Source of the DNA: Lacrimispora sp. 210928-DFI.3.58
GTDB taxonomy: Bacteria; Bacillota; Clostridia; Lachnospirales; Lachnospiraceae
NCBI RefSeq assembly: GCF_020554865.1
Contig: NZ_JAJCIC010000026.1
Location: forward strand, 6,290-70,289
DNA length: 64,000 nt
Direction: 5' to 3'
Made by a program: the position numbers and the translations under genes. Shown here piece by piece: positions 8,068-16,211 of the stretch (positions within the stretch are counted from its first letter, which is position 1; every line of letters starts with the position of its first letter). The notes beneath the pieces were generated by a model, which worked only from the letters and a program-made list of their open reading frames with translations, was not told the origin of the DNA and made no database searches.

Positions 8068-9257
8068 TTTACCAATTCCTCATAGAATGCAATATACTTT
8101 TCAAAACAAATTCCCTTTTCATATTTCGCTGCCTGTGCTAAACATGCCTCTTTTTCTTTATATTTTGCTGTGTTGATATCGTCCAGCATAGTATGCTCGT
8201 CAAATGCCTTTAAAACAACTCCGCATGAATCATTCACACACTCTGCTATTGCCGTTCTGTCGATCACCAGAACAGGAGTCCCACATGCCAAAGCTTCCAC
8301 AGTAGTCAATCCTTGCGTTTCTTCGCATGAAAAATTGAGATATACATCGGACTCCGTATAGATTTCGGCAAGCTCTTGCTGGTTATTTGTATGTTCAATA
8401 TGCAATGTATTTTGGGGAAGAGCTTCCCCACGCAAGTTGCCTACCATTACCAACTGGTAAGAATCATCCAGCATTTCTGACAATTTATAATACTCTGCCA
8501 ACCCCTTTCTATCTGACCATGCATTAGCGACAGATAACAGCACTGTTTTATTTTCCAGATGATACTTTCCTCTAAAATTTCCCTGTGATGGCTTAAAAGT
8601 CCTAAGATCTATACCACTCTCGATAACTCTTACCGGATACTCGTATAAAAAAGAAGCCTCAACCTGGCCTTTCAGCCATATGGATGGGGTTACTATGTAT
8701 AAATTTGGTATCTTTGTAAATAACTCTTTTTTCTTTTTAAAATTCCCCCTTGAATTATCCACCAAATTGCATGTCGGATAATTTGTTTTTTGCGGACACC
8801 TAAAGCAACCTGTTTTCCACTTATCACAGCCAATGTAGTCAGAGCATGTGCAATGTCCGGTAAACGGCCAGCAATCGTGCAACGTCCATATAATTGGTTT
8901 TCCGCAAGTTTTGAAATATTCAAAAAGCAGTTTGATATTAATGTAATATCCGTGAAGATTATGTAAATGAATAATATCCGGGTTAAACTCCTCGACTTTG
9001 TGAATAAATTCTTTTGTTGCTCCCGCCGAATAGAATCCCGTATTGTCAAATACTCTTGACCCCAGGACATGAATATAAATATCAAAAGAGTTTCCTATCC
9101 TTATGGCATATTTCTGATAATTATCAGGCACGGTATCCCTACCATATCCAATTTTACATTGTCCACCATTTTCTGTGATTATATCTGCTATATCTGTACA
9201 GATTCGTCCGTGGCTTCCTCTGCCACAGGTTTCATTAATAAATAGAACTTTCATCAT
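8064..9257 (-). CDS. Glycosyltransferase family 4
   Basis: This 397-aa GT-B enzyme starts MMKVLFINETCGRGSHGRI, with a loop like that of donor/acceptor binding in this subgroup. PDIIHLHNLHGYYIN and TLHDCWPFTGHC are followed by a Cys-rich insert (GCDKWKTGCFRCPQK) that may bind a metal. The donor domain has TVLLSVANAWSDRKG and CEETQGLTTVEALACGTPVLV. It is a paralogue of the partial gene at 1-642. It is coupled to both neighbours by 4-bp overlaps. Expected role: addition of one sugar to the lipid-linked repeat unit. Confidence 0.88.
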   Translation of the reverse strand: MMKVLFINETCGRGSHGRICTDIADIITENGGQCKIGYGRDTVPDNYQKYAIRIGNSFDIYIHVLGSRVFDNTGFYSAGATKEFIHKVEEFNPDIIHLHNLHGYYINIKLLFEYFKTCGKPIIWTLHDCWPFTGHCTCSDYIGCDKWKTGCFRCPQKTNYPTCNLVDNSRGNFKKKKELFTKIPNLYIVTPSIWLKGQVEASFLYEYPVRVIESGIDLRTFKPSQGNFRGKYHLENKTVLLSVANAWSDRKGLAEYYKLSEMLDDSYQLVMVGNLRGEALPQNTLHIEHTNNQQELAEIYTESDVYLNFSCEETQGLTTVEALACGTPVLVIDRTAIAECVNDSCGVVLKAFDEHTMLDDINTAKYKEKEACLAQAAKYEKGICFEKYIAFYEELVK

Positions 9258-10405
9258 CCTATTACCTTCTGAAAGAGTTCTTTATATTTCTTTTCAATCA
9301 CTGTAAAAGCATAGTGTTCTTCAGCCACTTTTCTTGCTTTTTCTTGATATTTTTTCAATTTATTGTTATCTTCATAAAGTCCCAATATTTTCTCAGCCAG
9401 TTCTTCTTTTTTCCCAGTAATGACAGTTTCACCTATCTCATATTTCGTAATTAACTCATATAAATCATCGTGTTCGGTTCCTATTCCAATAATCGCTTGA
9501 CCGCATGCCATCATACTATATGTCTTACTCGGCATAAATAAATGCGCCATAGAACCTTCTTGGGATACAATGGCAACATCACCACATGCTATAGAATGGG
9601 GAAACATTTCCTCTGACTGAAGTGGGAAAAGCTTTATATTTTGACAATTATTCTTTTCGATAAAAGCTTCTATTACTTCAAATTTTGATCCCTCTCCTAT
9701 AAACACAAAGCAAATATTCTTTCTATTTTCTAAACTTTTCGCAGCATCAAGAATAAGTTCTATATTATGCCCCATTCCCATCTTACCAGAATACAGAACA
9801 ATAAACTTATCTGTTAAGCCGTGTGCAATTGCAAACTTGTTATTCCATTTACTTATTGGCTTTAATCTATTAATATCAGCCGCTATTGGTATTACTTTAA
9901 TATTAATCGGACTTTTCAGCCCGGCGTTCATGGATTTTGCAACTACATTCCCAATTGTAAGTACCTGATCAATTTTTTTGTAATTTCTGCTGTTCCATCC
10001 GTTCCAAATATCGCATATAAATCTGGCCATGGGATCATGCAGTGCTGATTCAATCACTTGCGGGTACAAATCCCAATTCATATAAATAAACGGTGCATGA
10101 AATGTCTTTTTTAATTTAAGTCCCACATAGGAATTAATTGGCGGATTAGAAATAGCAAAAATCATATCATATTTATTTGATTTGTTATTTTTCATCCATT
10201 TTCTCATAAATAGATAATGCTTTGCCCAGCAGATTAACCTGGATTTAAGGCTTCTTGAATCATGTCCTGGTGAATGGATTACATTCCCCTTTACCTCGCT
10301 TCCTGTTATGATATCAATATACACATCTTTTCCCAATGCGTTTGTTAATGTATCTACATACCATTGTGGAATTACTTGTGCAACAATAAGAACTTTTTTT
10401 GTCAT
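9254..10405 (-). CDS. Glycosyltransferase family 4 (WbuB-like)
   Basis: About 383 residues from the ATG at 10405, which is preceded by GGTGAAAG. The longer frame to 10444 begins with residues that do not fit the fold. The N-terminus is MTKKVLIVAQVIPQWYVD. The donor domain contains DKFIVLYSGKMGMGHNIE, FVFIGEGSKFEVIE and LFMPSKTYSMMACGQAIIGIG, the pattern of WbuB/WcaI-type GT4 enzymes that add amino sugars such as FucNAc. The family link is fairly firm. The sugar assignment is inference. It starts 10 bp after the broken glycosyltransferase gene. Confidence 0.85.
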   Translation of the reverse strand: MTKKVLIVAQVIPQWYVDTLTNALGKDVYIDIITGSEVKGNVIHSPGHDSRSLKSRLICWAKHYLFMRKWMKNNKSNKYDMIFAISNPPINSYVGLKLKKTFHAPFIYMNWDLYPQVIESALHDPMARFICDIWNGWNSRNYKKIDQVLTIGNVVAKSMNAGLKSPINIKVIPIAADINRLKPISKWNNKFAIAHGLTDKFIVLYSGKMGMGHNIELILDAAKSLENRKNICFVFIGEGSKFEVIEAFIEKNNCQNIKLFPLQSEEMFPHSIACGDVAIVSQEGSMAHLFMPSKTYSMMACGQAIIGIGTEHDDLYELITKYEIGETVITGKKEELAEKILGLYEDNNKLKKYQEKARKVAEEHYAFTVIEKKYKELFQKVIG

Positions 10406-10415
10406 GCTTTCACCT

Positions 10416-11568
10416 TTATTTAGCCATTGCTTTCTCATACACATCTAATATGTGACTGGTCATTACATCGACAGTGAATTTTTTTTTGGTAGTTTCATAT
10501 GCATGCTCAATCAATTCACTATAATCCTTTCCATCCAGATAATTTTCTATTTCTTTTGCCAATGCAACATCGTCTCCGATATCTATTCCTATGCAGCAAT
10601 CATCCATATCACTGTATCCCGCAGTCTTTGTTCTAATATGTAACCTTTTCATTAAAAAACTTTCAATTGCACATATCGCAAACCCCTCTTTTTCAGAAGG
10701 CAATACCGTTACCTCACAAAGGGATAATGCTTGTTCTGGTTTGACGAATTTTTCAAATATAAAATAATTGTCCAGCCTTTTTTCATGAATGGCCATCTTT
10801 ACCTTTTTTATGTAGTTATTTTCACCCCCCCCCAATCCCCAGCACAACTAACAACACAATCAACAGACATCCTACACAACGGCTCCTGCACCATTGATGC
10901 ACCAAACATAACTATAACATGTTGATTCATTTTTTCTCTTGGGATAAAAGAGATCGCATTTACTAAATTCAAATGTCCCTTGATGGGAGACATTCTTGCG
11001 AGTAAACCAATTACTTTTTTATCTCCTATTTGATGTTCTTTTCTAAATTCATCAACATACTCTGCATCATATTTGTATCTTTCAGGGTGGATTCCATTAT
11101 AAACAACGGATATCTTCTTTTCCGGAATATGCAATTTGCTCATACAAAACTTTTTTAAATCTGTGGAAACGCATATTGCTTGTTTGCCATAAAATGTTGT
11201 TTTTCTATGATAAAATCACTAGGAATATTATCTAAATGATTAGACCACACATATGGCACTCCTGTAAATCTGCTTAAAATGTTCATATAAAATGCACAGC
11301 TTCTGTGATGGCAATGTACTATATCAATCCTATGTTTTTTAATGAATTTACAAATAATGTCTATATTTTTGATGATATTGAGAGGAGTCATGGAAAAATC
11401 TATGTATGTAAAATTGATTTTCTTTTCACAACAAAATTCTTCATGATCGTTTGTACCGGACATAAGATATACTGTATGCCCTCGTTCCACAAGATTCTCA
11501 GAGAGATCCATAATATGAGAACCAACTCCTGAATTAGCAAAAATTTTTGACATAATTAATATATTCAT
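10416..11568 (-). pseudogene. Glycosyltransferase family 4 split by two frameshifts (one in a G9 tract)
   Basis: Three frames together make one GT4 enzyme. Residues 1 to about 125 (11568 to about 11195) start MNILIMSKIFANSGVGSHIMDLSENL. The middle part runs 11194-10834 and has SVVYNGIHPERY and VIGLLARMSPIKGHLNLV. The C-terminal part (10834-10416) has FVKPEQALSLCEVTVLPSEKEGF. Both breaks are one-base losses. The first is in the T run at 11191-11194, where one more T would restore YGKQAICVSTDL. The second is in the C9/G9 tract at 10825-10833, where ten bases would restore WGGGENNYIKK. The second is a typical slippage tract. The gene may be phase-variable, dead, or affected by sequencing errors. 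Confidence 0.75.
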
Positions 11569-11572
11569 TTAG

Positions 11573-13183
11573 TTACACTCCCATCGTAGTCATCTGCTCA
11601 ATTGAATCTACTGTTATTACATTCTGCACATTTTCATATGAATACAATCCATCTTCGTTTTTAAAATAAAGACTCCGCATTCCAAGCTGCCTGGGGGCCT
11701 GAAAGTCTTTGTTTGGATTGTCTCCGATATAAAGAATCTGCTCAAACGGAAGTCTCCATCTATTCTGCATAATACGGAAAGAAATATCATTCGGCTTTCT
11801 GAATTGCATGCCACCTAACTCATCTGTAATAATAATGTCATCCACTGCGTCTTCAAGACCAAGAGCCTTTATTTTATTTTTCTGCCCCTCTACTCTTCCA
11901 TCCGTGATAATTCCGACCTTCACGCCTTTTAATCTCAAGCCGTCAATAAACTCCTTTATTCCTCCATAAAGTGTGATATCCGGTACCTGCTTCCTATAAA
12001 TATCAAGGCATTGATTCTTTCTGTCTTCCGCTCCAATTTCAGCGAGATAGGCATCAATGGCAGGTTTGCCCTCCAAAAAATAATTCCAGAGTTTTTCTTC
12101 TGCCTTTTTATCTCCAAAATAATCGGCTATCTTCTTATATCCGCTTTTTATATACTGTTTTTCACTATAGAGGGTATCGTCAAGATCAAAAATCACTCCC
12201 TTAACCGGCTGCGTATCATCTCCTTCTGAAATGCAGACGCTCTGATCATAACGGCTATAAACAGCGCCGTTGCAGCTGCAATTCTCCTGGTATTCTATTC
12301 TTTCACCACAAAGCAATCTAAGAACAGCCTCTGCCGACCTTGCTCCTGATTTCATACTAAGCGGAGCACCTCCGCCATAACGCGGATTGATTTCGATATA
12401 ATAATTATCTCCTGTATTCTTATCCTGAATAAGCTGAACAGTCATCGGACCACATGGCTTGAAACCTTCAATCAGCTTTTTACTTTCCTCTATCATGGTT
12501 TCATTCATATGAATTTTGGTCTTTAAGACTTCCCCAGCTCTTACCTGTACTCTTTCCCGTGGGGTTATATAAACAGGATTGCCGTCAAAATCGCAAAAAA
12601 TATCTACCGTAAATTCTTTTCCATCTATAAACGGCTGGATGATATAATCCTCTATCTGCTGCGCATATACTGCTAATTCTATTTCATCTTCAGCTTTAAA
12701 AGCATTAATAGAACTGCTGCCATCCTTTGGCTTAATGAAGCAGGGATAAGGCCCTTTATATTTTTTATAATCATTATAGGATCCCGGTGCCTTTAAACCG
12801 CATGATTCAAAGAACTTACCTGTATTATTTTTATCTCTGCAAATGGCAATCCTATCTGGCTTACTGATAAGTACTTTCGTCCCAATTTTCTCAAAAGCTT
12901 CTATACTGTGAGACAGAACCAACAGATCTGTATCTATCGTAGGCATAACAAGATCGATCCTGTCTTTCATGCAAATATCTACCAGTTGCTGAATATATTG
13001 CGGTTCTTTCATACCACAGACTTTTCTTGTAAAATCGCAGTATGTTAACGCCGGAGCAGTACCAGCCATATCAGCGCCATACAATTTAAGCTGGATATTC
13101 AATCTGAGCGCTGCTTGCCGGAACGCCTGAATAAGCTCAACACGTCTTCCGACACCAGTTACCAAAATGCGTATTTCTTTCAT
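11573..13183 (-). CDS. ATP-grasp ligase fused to HAD-superfamily hydrolase
   Basis: This 536-aa two-domain protein is unusual. Residues 1-315 form an ATP-grasp of the carbamoyl-phosphate-synthase-large-subunit type: N-terminal RILVTGVGRRVELIQAF, then PCFIKPKDGSSSIN and a metal-binding YYIEINPRYGGGAPLS. Residues 328-536 form a HAD phosphatase: VIFDLDDTLY (motif I), IITDGR (motif II), RKPND (motif III Lys) and YIGDNPNKDF (motif IV). ATP-grasp enzymes ligate carboxylates to amines through an acyl-phosphate. A HAD domain could remove a phosphate from the product. The position directly after the sugar transferase suggests amide or peptide-like decoration of a capsule sugar. Confidence 0.85.
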   Translation of the reverse strand: MKEIRILVTGVGRRVELIQAFRQAALRLNIQLKLYGADMAGTAPALTYCDFTRKVCGMKEPQYIQQLVDICMKDRIDLVMPTIDTDLLVLSHSIEAFEKIGTKVLISKPDRIAICRDKNNTGKFFESCGLKAPGSYNDYKKYKGPYPCFIKPKDGSSSINAFKAEDEIELAVYAQQIEDYIIQPFIDGKEFTVDIFCDFDGNPVYITPRERVQVRAGEVLKTKIHMNETMIEESKKLIEGFKPCGPMTVQLIQDKNTGDNYYIEINPRYGGGAPLSMKSGARSAEAVLRLLCGERIEYQENCSCNGAVYSRYDQSVCISEGDDTQPVKGVIFDLDDTLYSEKQYIKSGYKKIADYFGDKKAEEKLWNYFLEGKPAIDAYLAEIGAEDRKNQCLDIYRKQVPDITLYGGIKEFIDGLRLKGVKVGIITDGRVEGQKNKIKALGLEDAVDDIIITDELGGMQFRKPNDISFRIMQNRWRLPFEQILYIGDNPNKDFQAPRQLGMRSLYFKNEDGLYSYENVQNVITVDSIEQMTTMGV

Positions 13184-13819
13184 TTATTTATTCCCCATAA
13201 ATTCTTCCATTGTTGCAGATGTTTCTGAAGAGATTCCCTCTCGCTTAATAAAGGCTTTTTCAACCGTTTGAAAAATGATTTTCAGATCTCCCAGAAATGT
13301 AATATGATTTACATACTCCACATCCAGCCGGAACTTGTCCTCCCAGCTGACGCCGTTTCGTCCATTCACCTGTGCATAACCGGAAAGTCCTGGCCTCACA
13401 TCATGCCTATGACGCTGTTCTTCATTATATCGTTCCAAATATCTCACAAGAAGTGGCCTGGGGCCAACTACACTCATATCCCCTTTAATAATGTTAAAGG
13501 CCTCTGGCAGTTCATCTAAACTGGTTGAACGCAGCAATTTTCCGAATTTTGTAAGCCTCACATCATCCGGCAATAGTTCACCCTTTTCATCTCGCTTATC
13601 AGTCATAGTACGGAATTTATAAAGCTTAAATATTTTCTCATCTCTTCCTGGTCTCTCCTGTGTAAATAAAACAGGACTTCCCAGTTTCACTCTCACAAGA
13701 ATCGCCAAAATGATATATAACCATGAAAACACAATTACCGCAGCCAATCCACACAATAGATCCAGAGGGCGCTTCAAATATTTTTCATACGGGCCATAGG
13801 GTATATGTCTTTTTTCCAT
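13184..13819 (-). CDS. Initiating undecaprenyl-phosphate sugar phosphotransferase
   Basis: This 211-aa bacterial sugar transferase (PF02397) is a small phosphoglycosyl transferase without the long N-terminal membrane domain. It has one N-terminal hydrophobic re-entrant helix (residues 21-41). PVLFTQERPGRDEKIFKLYK and FRTM follow, with catalytic D-E in STSLDELPEAFNI, then GDMSVVGPRPLL and RHDVRPGLSGYAQVNGR. It moves a sugar-1-phosphate from a UDP-sugar to undecaprenyl phosphate at the inner membrane face, starting each repeat unit. Neighbouring 4,6-dehydratase and aminotransferase genes suggest a bacillosamine-type or 4-amino-6-deoxy sugar as substrate, as for PglC. The GC content changes here, marking the border between conserved and variable parts of the operon. 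Confidence 0.93.
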   Translation of the reverse strand: MEKRHIPYGPYEKYLKRPLDLLCGLAAVIVFSWLYIILAILVRVKLGSPVLFTQERPGRDEKIFKLYKFRTMTDKRDEKGELLPDDVRLTKFGKLLRSTSLDELPEAFNIIKGDMSVVGPRPLLVRYLERYNEEQRHRHDVRPGLSGYAQVNGRNGVSWEDKFRLDVEYVNHITFLGDLKIIFQTVEKAFIKREGISSETSATMEEFMGNK

Positions 13820-13831
13820 TTCACTTCTCCA

Positions 13832-15115
13832 TTATGCAAAGCATTCCTTAATCAGCTCTATAATGATATCCTGCTGCTCCGCTGTCATCTTATTATCACT
13901 GGGAAGGCATAAGCCTCTATGGAAAATATCCATTCCCACGTCTGTACAGCCGCCCTCAATATAAGCATTCGTCCTGCCTCTCCCATTTCCATCTCTGGTA
14001 ATAAACCCATTCATCCGATAAATCGGCTGCATATGCATGGGCTTCCAGATAGGGCGGCCCTCCGCATTATGCTTTGCCAATACCTCCAGTATCTCCGTAG
14101 GGCAGCTTTTTCCTTTCTCACTTATGTAAAGAGCCTCCTGCTCCCCTCTCACCTGCCGGCACATGGCATCCTCATTGATCAGCAGGCAGGACAGCCAAAA
14201 GTTTGGCTCACTGTTTTCTGCGTCATAGGGGTTCATGGATACAGCAAGCCCCTTCAGGCCTTTCCTGTACCGTTCATAAATGGCCTTTTTCTGGCTTATA
14301 TGCTCCTCCAGATAGGGAAGCTGGCCTCTTACTACTCCGGCTATGACATTGCTCATGCGGTAGTTATATCCCAGCTCCTCATGCTGATACCAGGCCGCGT
14401 TTTCACGGCTCTGGGTGGACCATTTGCGAACCTTATTGGCCGCTTCCAGGCTGTCAGTCAGGAACATTCCTCCGCTGGAGCCTGTGATGATCTTGTTTCC
14501 ATTGAAGCTGATGCAGTTAAAGCTGCCGAAATTCCCTGTTTGAACTCCCTTGTAGGAGGCACCGAAGGATTCCGCCGCATCCTCGATGATCAGCGCCCCG
14601 TGCTTCTTCGCTATGACTCTGATTTCATCAATCTTTCCAGGAGTCCCGTAGAGATGGGCGATTACGATTAATTTCACATCGGGATATATCTCAAAGGCCT
14701 TCTCCAAGGCTATGGGATCCATGTTCCAGGTGTCTCTCTCCGTGTCTATGAATACGGGAACGCCGCCTTCATAGACTACCGGATTCACTGTTGCATCGAA
14801 GGTCATATCGGAGCAGAATACCTGCTTTCCCTGTAAGGCTCCTTTTCCTGTTTCCGCTGGCCCGTAAATGGCTTCTCCCGCCAGCCTGGCAGCAAGATGA
14901 AGAGCTGCTGTACCGCAGGATAAGGCTACTGCATAGCGGCAGCCGATTTTTTCTGCTGTCATCCGCTCGGCTTCATTGATGTTCTTCCCCACTGTAGACA
15001 TCCAGTTGGTCTCATAGGCCTCCTGCATATAGATCATCTCTTCTCCATGCATGGTGGGAGATGAAAGCCATACCTTTTCCTTAAAAGGCTCGAATATTCC
15101 CTCGTTCGTGAACAT
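13832..15115 (-). CDS. DegT/DnrJ/EryC1/StrS-family sugar aminotransferase
   Basis: This 427-aa PLP enzyme has VALSCGTAALHLAARL, IIEDAAESFGASY (the Asp that pairs with the pyridine N), and FNGNKIITGSSGGMFLT, whose Lys (near residue 205) forms the Schiff base. ELGYNYRMSNVIAGVVRGQL follows. A region near residue 320 is longer than in the minimal family. The enzyme converts a 4-keto-6-deoxy UDP-sugar to the 4-amino sugar with Glu as donor. It partners the dehydratase encoded at 16212-18260, as PglE partners PglF. It lies directly upstream of the initiating transferase, which probably uses its product. No dedicated PglD-like N-acetyltransferase is seen beside it. Confidence 0.9.
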   Translation of the reverse strand: MFTNEGIFEPFKEKVWLSSPTMHGEEMIYMQEAYETNWMSTVGKNINEAERMTAEKIGCRYAVALSCGTAALHLAARLAGEAIYGPAETGKGALQGKQVFCSDMTFDATVNPVVYEGGVPVFIDTERDTWNMDPIALEKAFEIYPDVKLIVIAHLYGTPGKIDEIRVIAKKHGALIIEDAAESFGASYKGVQTGNFGSFNCISFNGNKIITGSSGGMFLTDSLEAANKVRKWSTQSRENAAWYQHEELGYNYRMSNVIAGVVRGQLPYLEEHISQKKAIYERYRKGLKGLAVSMNPYDAENSEPNFWLSCLLINEDAMCRQVRGEQEALYISEKGKSCPTEILEVLAKHNAEGRPIWKPMHMQPIYRMNGFITRDGNGRGRTNAYIEGGCTDVGMDIFHRGLCLPSDNKMTAEQQDIIIELIKECFA

Positions 15116-15215
15116 GTTTTTCTCCTACTGTTTTTATATTTTTGCGCACAAAAATAAGAGTCCGCTATGGCTCCTATTTTTATCGCTTCTATTCTCTTTT
15201 CATCATTCCTGTTAT

Positions 15216-15497
15216 TTACGATAAATAATCCTTTTCTACCTTTACTAGGCACATTTTTTCAAAGAATGCCGCCCCATAGCAAAGGATCCTTTCATATCCT
15301 TTTAATAGCTTCCTGCCATGTTGCTTTTCTCTGATCTGCAGCAATGCCGCTCTTTCACATAGCAGCTCCCGAATAAAGCCAGTCTTGTCAATATAATAAC
15401 AGTCGCTGGTGCGGAGCTTCTCGAATTGGTCTATTCCCAATGGCAGCCTTACTTCCATGCAGATTTCCCTCCGAAGCATTGACAATTCTTCTTTCAT
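15216..15497 (-). pseudogene. Remnant of an AAA-ATPase-like / PD-(D/E)XK protein with internal deletion
   Basis: The 93-aa frame joins two ends of one family. Its start, RLPLGIDQFEKLRTSDCYYI and DKTGFIREL, is the N-terminus of the AAA-ATPase-like proteins common in Firmicutes and Bacteroidetes (PF09820). Its end, GYERILCYGAAFFEKMCLVK, is like the C-terminus of the same family (PF08011 nuclease end). The several hundred residues usually between them are absent. There is no P-loop after the first motif. It lies in the capsule operon between the LoaP-like gene and the aminotransferase, an obvious insertion or deletion scar. The rest of 15,116-15,501 shows nothing else I can support. Confidence 0.65.
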
Positions 15498-15501
15498 TAT
15501 A

Positions 15502-16038
15502 CTATTTTAAAGTGGAATCTGCGACCTTCATCGCCACCTCCAGCCCCATCTTTACCTCCACCATTCGGCCGAACATATCTACTGTCACCTTTGCGATCCG
15601 CTTATGCCGGTCTATATAGGTAATCTGACCTTCCATTCCTTTTAAGGGACCAGATATGATTTGGATCTGACCGCCTATGATATTTCCTGTAGATATCTCC
15701 GTAAAATGGCTGTTTCCTCCTATACGGAGCAGGAATTCCTTCTCTTCTTCCCGAAGAGAGATAAATTCCGTTCCATCTCCCAGGATCTTTGTAAGCTCCG
15801 GAAGCTGCTTTAATTCGTAGAACAGCTTTTCTACTTCATCGGTAATCAGAAAGACATAACCCGGAAACATGGGATGCGGCTCCTTATGCCATGTCCCCTG
15901 ATAACGCTTCATGCGCTCGCATTGGGCTATGAAGCATTCCGATAGTATTCTTCTATCTATCACCTTTCTGCACAGATTAAGGATCAAGTCTTCTTTTCCA
16001 GTCCTCACCTGGACTGCATACCATTTTTCCTTTTCCAT
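15502..16038 (-). CDS. loaP: LoaP-like NusG paralogue, operon-specific antiterminator
   Basis: 178 residues from the ATG at 16038, chosen because GGGGAGGACAG lies just upstream and MEKEKWYAVQVRTGKED is the natural NGN start. Longer frames add unrelated residues. The N-terminal NGN domain has WYAVQVRTGKE and PMFPGYVFLIT. The C-terminal KOW domain has IISGPLKGMEGQITYID. This architecture, in a polysaccharide operon and not in the secE-nusG-rplK context, fits LoaP. LoaP is the Firmicutes specialised NusG that lets RNA polymerase read through terminators in long biosynthetic operons. It probably recognises an RNA element in the leader near 22,800-22,980 and supports transcription of this operon of more than 22 kb. 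Confidence 0.85.
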   Translation of the reverse strand: MEKEKWYAVQVRTGKEDLILNLCRKVIDRRILSECFIAQCERMKRYQGTWHKEPHPMFPGYVFLITDEVEKLFYELKQLPELTKILGDGTEFISLREEEKEFLLRIGGNSHFTEISTGNIIGGQIQIISGPLKGMEGQITYIDRHKRIAKVTVDMFGRMVEVKMGLEVAMKVADSTLK

Positions 16039-16211
16039 ACTCTGTCCTCCCCTGGTAATGATCCTCCCTGGAAATGGGTAGGCTTCGCCATCCCGTGGAA
16101 CCAAACCTCAAAAGGCTAGATATTCCACAGGCGGAAATAAGCCATTATTACAGGTATCCTTACAGAATGCGGCAAAGCGACAATTCTGTCCTGATACCAT
16201 TTGTGGTGATA

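Noticed and set aside
13919..14671. A 250-aa plus-strand frame opposite the aminotransferase gene
   Set aside because: Shadow of the conserved aminotransferase; no RBS and no recognisable domain.
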